Of a stretch of DNA of 64,000 bases, positions 47,739 through 55,133 are shown one piece after another. The position numbers were made by a program, and so were the translations under genes. This DNA is from Variovorax boronicumulans (GTDB lineage: Bacteria; Pseudomonadota; Gammaproteobacteria; Burkholderiales; Burkholderiaceae_C): the NCBI RefSeq assembly GCF_007677875.1, contig NZ_VEDO01000023.1, positions 34,082 through 98,081 of the forward strand, given 5' to 3'. The notes below the pieces were generated by a model. It saw only the letters and a program-made list of their open reading frames with translations. It was not told the DNA's origin and made no database searches. Each line of letters opens with the position of its first letter. Position 1 is the first letter of the stretch.

Positions 47739-49544
47739 TTAGAACGTGCGGACCTTGGGCGGGATCGAATCGACCGTCAGGGGCTTCAGGTTGACCGGCT
47801 TGTAGGTCAGGTTGTTGCCCGCGCTGTGCCACAGCGTGTGCTTCATCCATTCCTTGTCGTTGCGGCCCAGCGGGAACTCGGGATGGTCGGCCGGATGCTC
47901 GTAGTCGTAGACCGTGTGGGCGCCGCGGCATTCCTTGCGCGCGGCGGCCGAGGTCATGGTGGCCTGGGCCACTTCGATCAGGTTGTCGACTTCGAGTGCT
48001 TCCATGCGCGCGGTGTTCCACACCATGGATTTGTCCTTGAGCGTGACGCCCGCCACGCGTTCGCGGATCCCGTTGACCTTGACAACACCCTCGTCCATGC
48101 TGGCCTGGGTGCGGAACACGCCGGCGTGCTGCTGCATGGTGCTGCGAATCTCGTTGGCCACGTCCTGTGCGTAGGCGCCGCCCGTGGATTCCTGCAGCTG
48201 GTTCAGGCGCGCCAGCGTCTTGTCGCCGGCGTCGGCCGGCAGCGGCTTGTGCTCGCCAGAGCCCTTGACGAATTCGACGATGTGCTTGCCTGCGGACTTG
48301 CCGAAGACCAGAAGGTCCAGCAGGGAGTTCGTGCCCAGGCGGTTGGCGCCGTGCACCGAGACGCAGGAGCATTCGCCGACCGCGTACAGGCCGCCCACGA
48401 TGTTGTTCTGCTGGCCGTCGTGCGTGACGACCTGGCCGTGGATGTTGGTGGGGATGCCACCCATCTGGTAGTGGATCGTCGGCACCACGGGAATCGGTTC
48501 CTTGGTGATGTCGACGTTGGCGAAGTTATGGCCGATCTCTTCCACCGAGGGCAGACGCTTGCGGATCGTGTCGGCGCCCAGGTGGTCCAGCTTCATGAGG
48601 ATGTAGTCCTTGTTGGGACCGCAGCCGCGACCTTCCTTGATTTCCTGGTCCATGGAGCGCGAGACGAAGTCGCGCGGCGCCAAGTCCTTCAGCGTGGGCG
48701 CATAGCGCTCCATGAAGCGTTCGCCATTGCTGTTGAGCAGGATGGCGCCTTCGCCGCGGCAGCCTTCGGTCAACAGCACGCCGGCGCCAGCCACCCCGGT
48801 CGGGTGGAACTGCCAGAACTCCATGTCCTGCAGAGGAATGCCGGCGCGTGCCGCCATGCCCAGGCCGTCGCCGGTGTTGATGAAGGCGTTGGTCGAGGCC
48901 GCGAAGATGCGGCCGGCACCGCCGGTGGCCAGCAGCACGGCCTTGGCCTGCAGCGCGTAGAGCTCACCGGTTTCCAGTTCGAGGGCGGTCACGCCGACCA
49001 CGTCGCCGTCAGCGTCGCGGATCAGATCGAGCGCCATCCACTCCACGAAGAAGTTGGTCTTGGCCTTGACGTTCTGCTGGTACAGCGTGTGCAGCATGGC
49101 GTGGCCGGTGCGGTCGGCCGCGGCACAGGCGCGCTGCACCGGCTTTTCGCCATAGTTGGCGGTGTGGCCGCCGAAGGGGCGCTGGTAGATCGTGCCGTCC
49201 GGATTGCGGTCGAACGGCATGCCGAAGTGCTCGAGTTCGATCACGACCTTGGGCGCTTCACGGCACATGAACTCGATCGCATCCTGGTCGCCCAGCCAGT
49301 CCGAGCCCTTGATGGTGTCGTAGAAGTGGTAGTGCCAGTTGTCCTCGGACATGTTGCCCAGCGAGGCCGACACGCCGCCCTGTGCCGCCACCGTGTGCGA
49401 TCGCGTGGGGAAGACCTTGGACAGCGAGGCGACGGACAGGCCGGCGCGGGACAGTTCGAGTGCGGCGCGCATGCCGGAGCCGCCTGCGCCGACGATCACG
49501 ACGTCGAACTTGCGCTTGTTGATGTTCTGCTTGGTGTAGCTCAT
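47739..49544 (-). CDS. sdhA: Succinate dehydrogenase flavoprotein subunit
   Basis: The 601-residue protein has the FAD-binding GAGGSGMRAAL, the flavinylated H50 in TRSHTVAAQGG, and the active-site His/Arg in RGEGAILLNSNGERFMERYAP. ATG 49544 is placed nine bases after GGAG, so it is preferred to GTG 49550. It is two bases from sdhD. Confidence 0.97.
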   Translation of the reverse strand: MSYTKQNINKRKFDVVIVGAGGSGMRAALELSRAGLSVASLSKVFPTRSHTVAAQGGVSASLGNMSEDNWHYHFYDTIKGSDWLGDQDAIEFMCREAPKVVIELEHFGMPFDRNPDGTIYQRPFGGHTANYGEKPVQRACAAADRTGHAMLHTLYQQNVKAKTNFFVEWMALDLIRDADGDVVGVTALELETGELYALQAKAVLLATGGAGRIFAASTNAFINTGDGLGMAARAGIPLQDMEFWQFHPTGVAGAGVLLTEGCRGEGAILLNSNGERFMERYAPTLKDLAPRDFVSRSMDQEIKEGRGCGPNKDYILMKLDHLGADTIRKRLPSVEEIGHNFANVDITKEPIPVVPTIHYQMGGIPTNIHGQVVTHDGQQNNIVGGLYAVGECSCVSVHGANRLGTNSLLDLLVFGKSAGKHIVEFVKGSGEHKPLPADAGDKTLARLNQLQESTGGAYAQDVANEIRSTMQQHAGVFRTQASMDEGVVKVNGIRERVAGVTLKDKSMVWNTARMEALEVDNLIEVAQATMTSAAARKECRGAHTVYDYEHPADHPEFPLGRNDKEWMKHTLWHSAGNNLTYKPVNLKPLTVDSIPPKVRTF

Positions 49545-49546
49545 GC

Positions 49547-49915
49547 TCACAGTCTCCAGAGGACTTGGATGGCCCAGCCGGCGCAGCCGACCAGCCAGAC
49601 GATGGTGAAGATCTGGAGCGCAAGACGCAGCCAGACTGCTGCGGTGATGTAGTCCATGAGCACATCACGCATGCCCACCCATACGTGGTAGAGCAGGGAA
49701 AGGATCACGGCAAAGGTCAGCACCTTCATCCATTGGGCGGCGAAGATGCCGGCCCACAGGTCGTAGCCGATCGCGCCCTTGCTCAGCAGCAACTGCGCCA
49801 GCACGATGACGGTGAACAGCGCCATGAGCAGGCCGGTGACGCGCTGCGCCAGCCAGTCGCGCAGGCCATAGTGCGCGCCGACGACGACGCGCTTGGATCC
49901 GTAATTGACAGCCAT
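49547..49915 (-). CDS. sdhD: Succinate dehydrogenase membrane anchor subunit
   Basis: The 122-residue protein has three membrane helices and the haem-region motif LLYHVWVGMRDVLMDY with its conserved His. With SdhC it anchors SdhAB and forms the quinone site. A longer frame upstream reads through sdhC and is not real. Confidence 0.93.
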   Translation of the reverse strand: MAVNYGSKRVVVGAHYGLRDWLAQRVTGLLMALFTVIVLAQLLLSKGAIGYDLWAGIFAAQWMKVLTFAVILSLLYHVWVGMRDVLMDYITAAVWLRLALQIFTIVWLVGCAGWAIQVLWRL

Positions 49916-49938
49916 GGGGAGACTTTTCCTTGTTGTGA

Positions 49939-50385
49939 TCAGTACACGCCGAACAGCTTCAGGCCCAGCACCAGCGTGAGGCCCAGGCTCAGCACCAGCA
50001 CGGTGACGGCCGAGGTCTTGCCGAATTGCTTGGTGACGGCGTCGTGGCTGACGTCCATCCACAGGTGGCGCAGTCCGGCGATGAAGTGGTGCAGGTACGC
50101 CCACATCATGGCCAGCACCACCAGCTTGAGGAACCAGCCCGGCGCGAAACCCAGGCCCGTGTTGAAGGCGGCCTTGAAGCGGGCGAACGACAGTTCGGAG
50201 GAGACCGAGGTGTCGAACATCCAGATGATGAAGGGCATCAGCAGGAACATCAGCACGCCGCTGACGCGGTGCAGGATGGACACCCAGCCGGCCGCCGGCA
50301 GGCGGTAGGTCGGCAGGTCTGTCAGGGCATTGATGTTGCGGAACTGCGGGCGTTTGGGTCGTGCTGAGGAGGCGGCTTCTGTCAT
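49939..50385 (-). CDS. sdhC: Succinate dehydrogenase cytochrome b556 subunit
   Basis: The 148-residue protein has three membrane helices; RPQFRNINALTDLPTYRLPAAGWVSILHRVSGVLMF and YLHHFIAGLRHLWMDVSHD (haem ligand His) are conserved. It begins the sdhCDABE-gltA transcript, with a -10-like TAGAAT at 50448-50443. Confidence 0.95.
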   Translation of the reverse strand: MTEAASSARPKRPQFRNINALTDLPTYRLPAAGWVSILHRVSGVLMFLLMPFIIWMFDTSVSSELSFARFKAAFNTGLGFAPGWFLKLVVLAMMWAYLHHFIAGLRHLWMDVSHDAVTKQFGKTSAVTVLVLSLGLTLVLGLKLFGVY

Positions 50386-50442
50386 GAATGCGCTTTCGTG
50401 GATGTAACCGCCTTGTAATTGTGTCGCGGCGGTCAGCCCAAA

Positions 50443-50448
50443 ATTCTA
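50443..50448 (-). promoter_or_regulatory. Putative sdh operon -10
   Basis: TAGAAT on the minus strand, 58 bases before sdhC, is the best -10 in the gap after the GntR gene. No clear -35 is seen. A near-palindrome TTGCAATGCAA (50449-50459) overlaps the region just upstream and could bind a regulator. Confidence 0.35.
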
Positions 50449-50531
50449 TTGCAATGCAACAGGGCAAACGCGACGAAGCATTGCAGCGGCAGTCGCAAAC
50501 GCGTCTGGCTGCGCGCAACTGGTGGGCTGAA

Positions 50532-51320
50532 TCAGCTCAGATCGTTGCGGTAATGGTGCGTGTCGGTGCGGTACAAGCCGCGCCGCAGCTCCATGGGCGT
50601 GTCGTTGTAGGTATAGGCCACGCGTTCCACGCTGAGCAGGGGGGTGCCGGCCGGCACCTGCAGGATGTCGGCCTGCTCGGCGTCGGGCAGCACGGCGCGG
50701 ATCTTCTCCTCGGCGCGCACCATGCGAACGCCGAACTCGGTCTCGAACAGGGCATAGGTGGGGCCGCGGAAGCCGGCCATGCGCTCGGCCGTCAGGCCCT
50801 TGAACGGGCCGCCCGGCAGCCAGAGGTCTTCCAGGATGGTGGGGGTCTGGGCGCCGTCCTGCCCCGCGAACGAGAGCACACGCCGGACCTGCATCACCGC
50901 GTCGCTGCTGCGCAGCCCCAGCGTGCGCGCGATCTCGGCGCTGGCGCGGGTACGCCGACACTCCAGAAAACGCCTTTGGGCCGGCCCTTCGCGGTTCAGG
51001 TCGCCGTCGTCGGGCACCAGTTTCAGGAAGCGGTAGCGCACATGCTGCTCGGTGTGCGTCGCCACGAAGGTGCCCTTGCCCTGGCGGCGCACCAGCAGGT
51101 TGTCGCCGGCCAGCTCGTCGACGGCCTTGCGCACCGTGCCCTGGCTCACGCGGTAGCGCGCGGCCAGTTCGATTTCGCTCGGAATCAGTTCGCCGGGCTT
51201 CCATTCGCCGGCCTGCAGGCTCTGCAGGATCAGCGCCTTGATTTGCTGGTACAGCGGGCTGAAGGCCGGCGTGGCCAGCGGGCCGGTGTCGGTCGTGGAA
51301 TCGGAGGTGGGTGCGGGCAT
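50532..51320 (-). CDS. GntR family transcriptional regulator (HutC/UTRA type)
   Basis: The 262-residue protein has an N-terminal winged helix (LIPSEIELAARYRVSQGTVRKAVDELAGDNLLVRRQGKGTFV) and a C-terminal UTRA effector domain (RRVLSFAGQDGAQTPTILEDLWLP ... VERVAYTYNDTPMELRRGLYRTD). Located between sdhC and divergent mdh, it probably controls TCA-cycle genes. A palindrome overlaps its own promoter. The ligand is unknown. Confidence 0.88.
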   Translation of the reverse strand: MPAPTSDSTTDTGPLATPAFSPLYQQIKALILQSLQAGEWKPGELIPSEIELAARYRVSQGTVRKAVDELAGDNLLVRRQGKGTFVATHTEQHVRYRFLKLVPDDGDLNREGPAQRRFLECRRTRASAEIARTLGLRSSDAVMQVRRVLSFAGQDGAQTPTILEDLWLPGGPFKGLTAERMAGFRGPTYALFETEFGVRMVRAEEKIRAVLPDAEQADILQVPAGTPLLSVERVAYTYNDTPMELRRGLYRTDTHHYRNDLS

Positions 51321-51447
51321 GGAACCGGGCGTCTAGCCGGGGAGTCGGGGCCCCCGGCGGGGTTGGGAGGCGCGCGGACAGCGGGCGTTCTGCCAGCCTT
51401 CCATGCCCGCGCAGGCGGTGCCGCAACGGGTCGTCACGAGCGGCGCA

Positions 51448-51475
51448 ATCTTATCTTATATAAGACATAAGACAA
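51448..51475. promoter_or_regulatory. Palindromic operator within divergent gntR/mdh promoters
   Basis: TCTTATATAAGA at 51454-51465 is a perfect 12-base palindrome, flanked by tandem ATAAGAC copies at 51460-51466 and 51467-51473. A minus-strand promoter for gntR (TTGTCT 51475-51470, 16 bases, TAAGAT 51453-51448) spans it, and the mdh -35 starts four bases after it. Its position fits autorepression and mdh control by the GntR protein. Confidence 0.55.
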
Positions 51476-51476
51476 A

Positions 51477-51506
51477 TTGACCACGTTTGCGGAACACGGG
51501 TAAACT
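51477..51506 (+). promoter_or_regulatory. Putative mdh promoter
   Basis: TTGACC (51477-51482), an 18-base spacer and TAAACT (51501-51506) form a sigma-70-type promoter. It would give a 5' leader of about 84 bases with a CGGAG site before the mdh ATG. Confidence 0.6.
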
Positions 51507-51596
51507 CTAGGGCTGTCCCCCGGGCCTGCGCGCTGCTGATTGTTCCGTCGCCTGGGCGGGGGTGTTCCTCCCTCCTTCCTTTTCGGAGCCTTCTTC

Positions 51597-52583
51597 ATGA
51601 GCAAAAAGCCTGTCCGCGTGGCCGTCACCGGTGCCGCTGGTCAAATCGGTTACGCCCTCCTGTTCCGCATCGCCTCGGGCGAAATGCTGGGCAAGGACCA
51701 GCCGGTGATCCTGCAACTGCTCGAGATCCCCGACGAGAAGGCCCAGAAGGCCTTGAAGGGCGTGATGATGGAATTGGAAGACTGCGCCTTCCCGCTGCTG
51801 GCCGGCATGGAAGCCCACAGCGACGCCATGACCGCCTTCAAGGACACCGATTACGCCCTGCTGGTCGGCGCCCGTCCCCGCGGCCCGGGCATGGAGCGGG
51901 CCGACCTGCTGGCCGCCAATGCCCAGATCTTCACGGCCCAGGGCAAGGCGCTGAACGCCGTCGCCAGCCGCAACGTCAAGGTGCTGGTGGTCGGCAATCC
52001 CGCCAACACCAATGCCTACATCGCGATGAAGAGCGCACCGGACCTGCCGCGCAAGAACTTCACCGCCATGCTGCGCCTGGACCACAACCGCGCGCTGAGT
52101 CAGATCGCCGCCAAGACCGGCACGAAGGTCGCCGACATCGAGAAGCTGACGGTCTGGGGCAACCACTCGCCCACGATGTACGCCGACTACCGCTTCGCCA
52201 CCGTCGGCGGCAAGAGCGTCAAGGACCTCATCAACGACCAGGTCTGGAACGCCGACACCTTCCTGCCCACGGTGGGTAAGCGCGGCGCCGCCATCATCGA
52301 GGCGCGTGGCCTGTCCTCCGCCGCGTCGGCCGCCAACGCCGCCATCGACCACATGCGCGACTGGGCGCTGGGTTCCAACGGCAAGTGGGTCACGATGGGC
52401 ATCCCGTCGGACGGCCAGTACGGCATTCCCAAGGACGTGATGTTCGGTTTCCCGGTCACGACCGAGAACGGCGAGTACAAGCTGGTCGAAGGCCTGGAGA
52501 TCGACGCGTTCAGCCAGGAGCGCATCAACAAGACGCTCAAGGAACTGCAGGACGAACAGGCTGGCGTCGCCCACCTGCTCTGA
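51597..52583 (+). CDS. mdh: Malate dehydrogenase
   Basis: The 328-residue NAD-dependent enzyme interconverts malate and oxaloacetate. [21 protein letters not shown] is the nucleotide-binding start, [15 protein letters not shown] the mobile loop with substrate arginines, and [11 protein letters not shown] carries the catalytic His. It is the cytosolic-type (plant/Thermus-like) Mdh typical of Burkholderiales. ATG 51597 is chosen over an upstream frame. Confidence 0.96.
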   Translation: MSKKPVRVAVTGAAGQIGYALLFRIASGEMLGKDQPVILQLLEIPDEKAQKALKGVMMELEDCAFPLLAGMEAHSDAMTAFKDTDYALLVGARPRGPGMERADLLAANAQIFTAQGKALNAVASRNVKVLVVGNPANTNAYIAMKSAPDLPRKNFTAMLRLDHNRALSQIAAKTGTKVADIEKLTVWGNHSPTMYADYRFATVGGKSVKDLINDQVWNADTFLPTVGKRGAAIIEARGLSSAASAANAAIDHMRDWALGSNGKWVTMGIPSDGQYGIPKDVMFGFPVTTENGEYKLVEGLEIDAFSQERINKTLKELQDEQAGVAHLL

Positions 52584-52606
52584 TCCACGAAGCTTCGCGC
52601 GCGACC

Positions 52607-53413
52607 ATGGCCGACTGGAATCCTGCGCTGTACCGTCGCTTCGAGGACGAGCGCACGCGTCCGGCGGCCGAACTGCTGGCCCGTGTGCCCTCGGTGGGCG
52701 GGGCCTCGCGTGCGACCTTCGCGGTGGACCTGGGCTGCGGCCCGGGCAACTCCACCGAACTGCTGGTCCGGCGGTTTCCGCAGGCCCGCATCCTGGGCGT
52801 CGACAACTCGGCGTCCATGCTGGTCAGTGCGCGCCAGCGCCTGCCCGGCACCGAATTCACCGAAGCCGACATCGCCGCCTGGACGCCCGCGGCGGGCGAG
52901 GCTCCCGATCTGCTGTTCGCCAACGCGGCTCTGCAGTGGGTGCCCGACCATGCCGAACTGCTGCCGCGGTTGTTCGGCCTGCTGGCCCCGGGCGGCGTGC
53001 TGGCCATCCAGATGCCCGACAACTGGCAGGAGCCCTCGCACCGTTTGATGCGTGAGGTGGCGCGCGACCCGGCCTGGGCGACCGAGATTGGCGATGCCGA
53101 AAGCCTGCGCACGCCGCTGCTGGGCATCGGCCGCTACTACGACCTGCTGGCGCCGCTGGCGGCCGAGGTCGACGTCTGGCACACCATCTACCAGCACCGC
53201 ATGGCCGGCCCGGGCGCCATCGTCGATTGGCTGCGCGGCACGGGCCTGCGGCCCTTCGTCGACCGGCTGTCCGATGCGCAGCGTACCGGCTTCCTGGCCG
53301 AGTACGAACGCCGCATCGATGCGGCCTATCCCCTGCGCGCCGACGGCCAGCGTCTGCTGGCCTTCCCGCGCCTGTTCATCGTGGCCCGCAAGGCCGGAGC
53401 CACCGCCGCATGA
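52607..53413 (+). CDS. Trans-aconitate 2-methyltransferase-like SAM methyltransferase
   Basis: The 268-residue protein has the SAM-binding motif AVDLGCGPGNSTELLVRRF, DNSASMLVSARQR, and the Tam-like NAALQWVPDHAELLPRLFGLLAPGGVLAIQMPDN, then YYDLLAPLAAEVDVWHTIYQH. Tam methylates trans-aconitate, which inhibits aconitase; aconitase is encoded nearby. Its stop overlaps the next gene (ATGA). Confidence 0.85.
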   Translation: MADWNPALYRRFEDERTRPAAELLARVPSVGGASRATFAVDLGCGPGNSTELLVRRFPQARILGVDNSASMLVSARQRLPGTEFTEADIAAWTPAAGEAPDLLFANAALQWVPDHAELLPRLFGLLAPGGVLAIQMPDNWQEPSHRLMREVARDPAWATEIGDAESLRTPLLGIGRYYDLLAPLAAEVDVWHTIYQHRMAGPGAIVDWLRGTGLRPFVDRLSDAQRTGFLAEYERRIDAAYPLRADGQRLLAFPRLFIVARKAGATAA

Positions 53414-54438
53414 GCCGTTCCCACCCCGCCCACCCACGCGATGTGCTGCTGGGCGCGCACGCTGGCCAGATCGTCCTGCCGGTGTGCGACCACTACAGCG
53501 GCGTCGAGCAGCGCATGCGCAAGAGCCTGGCGCTGCAGGCCGAGATGATCGAGGAGTTCGGCGCCTGCGTGTTCGACGTGACGCTGGACTGCGAGGACGG
53601 TGCGCCCGTCGGCGGCGAGGCCGAGCATGCCGCGCTGGTCGTCGCGCACGCACAGGCCGCCGACCCGCGCGCCCGCGTGGCCGTGCGTGTGCACCCGGTG
53701 GACCACCCGGCCTTCGAGGCCGACATGGCCACCATTGCCGGCCAGGCCGGCAGCCGTCTGGTCCACATCATGGTGCCCAAGGTCGAGAGCGTGCAGGACG
53801 TGGAGCGGGCCGAGCGCGCCTTGCTGGCCGCCGGCGCGCCGGACCTGCCGCTGCAGGTGCTGGTCGAGTCGCCCGCCGCCGTGCACCGCGCCTTCGACAT
53901 CGCCGCGCACCCGCGCGTGCAGTCCATCAGCTTCGGGCTCATGGACTTCGTTTCTGCCCATGCGGGCGCGATCCCGGCCGAAGGCATGAGTGCCCAGGGC
54001 CAGTTCACGCATCCGCTGGTGGTGCGCGCCAAGCTCGAGATCGCTTCGGCCTGCCACGCCCATGGCAAGGTGCCCTCGCACTGCGTGGTCACCGAGTTCA
54101 GCGATGCCGACGCCATGCGCGCTGCCGCCCGCCGCGCCGCGCGCGAATTCGGCTACACGCGCATGTGGAGCATCCACCCCGCGCAGATCCGTCCCATCGT
54201 CGAGGCCCTGGCCCCCAGCGCAGAGGAGATCGACAGGGCGAGCCGCCTGATCCAGGCCGCAGTGTCGGCCGACTGGGCGCCTGTCGCGTTCGAGAAGCAG
54301 TTGCACGACCGTGCCAGCTACCGCTACTTCTGGCAGGTGATGGAACGTGCACACCAGACCGGCCGGCCCCTGCCAGCCGAAATGCAGTCCTATTTTTCCG
54401 ACCATCCGGCCACGACCGCGCCGGCCAAGGAGGCTTGA
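53410..54438 (+). CDS. CitE-like CoA-ester lyase (HpcH/HpaI family)
   Basis: The 342-residue TIM-barrel protein has FDVTLDCEDGAPVGGEAE (metal-site Glu-Asp), RVAVRVHP, HIMVPKVESVQDVE and ISFGLMDFVSAHAG, as in the citrate-lyase beta/malyl-CoA lyase family. No citD, citF or citC is nearby, so it is probably not part of a citrate lyase complex; citramalyl-CoA or malyl-CoA lyase activity is possible. It is translationally coupled to the methyltransferase gene. Confidence 0.78.
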   Translation: MSRSHPAHPRDVLLGAHAGQIVLPVCDHYSGVEQRMRKSLALQAEMIEEFGACVFDVTLDCEDGAPVGGEAEHAALVVAHAQAADPRARVAVRVHPVDHPAFEADMATIAGQAGSRLVHIMVPKVESVQDVERAERALLAAGAPDLPLQVLVESPAAVHRAFDIAAHPRVQSISFGLMDFVSAHAGAIPAEGMSAQGQFTHPLVVRAKLEIASACHAHGKVPSHCVVTEFSDADAMRAAARRAAREFGYTRMWSIHPAQIRPIVEALAPSAEEIDRASRLIQAAVSADWAPVAFEKQLHDRASYRYFWQVMERAHQTGRPLPAEMQSYFSDHPATTAPAKEA

Positions 54439-54440
54439 GC

Positions 54441-55085
54441 ATGTTGAAGTCCACGCTGTTGACCCTGGTTCTGGCCGCCTCGGCCGGTGTTGCATTGGCC
54501 CAGAGCGACGCCGCCAAGGCGCCCGCGAAGGCGGCCACCAAGCCGGCTGCGAAGAGCACCGCGGCCAAAGCGCCTGCCACCAGCACAAAGACGACCACCG
54601 CCAAGAAGGCCGCGCCCGCGAAGGGCAAGCTCGACGTGGACCAGCTCGCCGCCCACGCGCCGGCCACCGAGGCCGTGCTGGGCGCCGCCGAACTGGCGAT
54701 CGCCGAACGCGTGCATGTCGGCTCGCTGCCCTGCGAGCTGGGCAACACCGTGCAACTGACGGCCGATGCCAACAAGCCGGGCTATTTCGATCTGCAGATC
54801 GCCAAGACGCGTTACCGGCTGGTCCCGGTGCCCACCTCCACGGGCGCCATCCGCCTGGAAGACGCGCATTCCGGCGCGGTCTGGCTGCAGCTGGCCAACA
54901 AGTCCATGCTCATGAACCACAAGCTCGGCCAGCGCATGGCCGACGAATGCAAGAGCCCGCAGCAGGTGGCCGTGGCCGAGCAGTTCAAGCTTGCGCCGCC
55001 GCCCAGCGTGCTGGACGCCGCGCCTGTGCCGGCGCAGGTGCCCGCTGGCACGGCCGTTGCTGCGCAGCCCGCGGCCAACCGCTGA
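54441..55085 (+). CDS. Secreted protein with Lys/Ala-rich linker, function unknown
   Basis: The 214-residue product has a signal peptide (LLTLVLAASAGVALAQ), then about 40 residues of histone H1-like Ala/Lys/Pro/Thr repeats, then a compact domain of about 110 residues (AIAERVHVGSLPCELGNTVQLTADANKPGYFDLQIAKTRYRLVPVPTSTGAIRLEDAHSGAVWLQLANKSMLMNHKLGQRMADECKSP) with two cysteines, and an Ala/Pro-rich tail. I do not recognise the domain. It starts two bases after the CitE-like gene and precedes acnB. Confidence 0.75.
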   Translation: MLKSTLLTLVLAASAGVALAQSDAAKAPAKAATKPAAKSTAAKAPATSTKTTTAKKAAPAKGKLDVDQLAAHAPATEAVLGAAELAIAERVHVGSLPCELGNTVQLTADANKPGYFDLQIAKTRYRLVPVPTSTGAIRLEDAHSGAVWLQLANKSMLMNHKLGQRMADECKSPQQVAVAEQFKLAPPPSVLDAAPVPAQVPAGTAVAAQPAANR

Positions 55086-55133
55086 ACGCGCCTGCCCCCC
55101 TTTCCCCACATCCCAGAACCGGAGAAGAACGCC

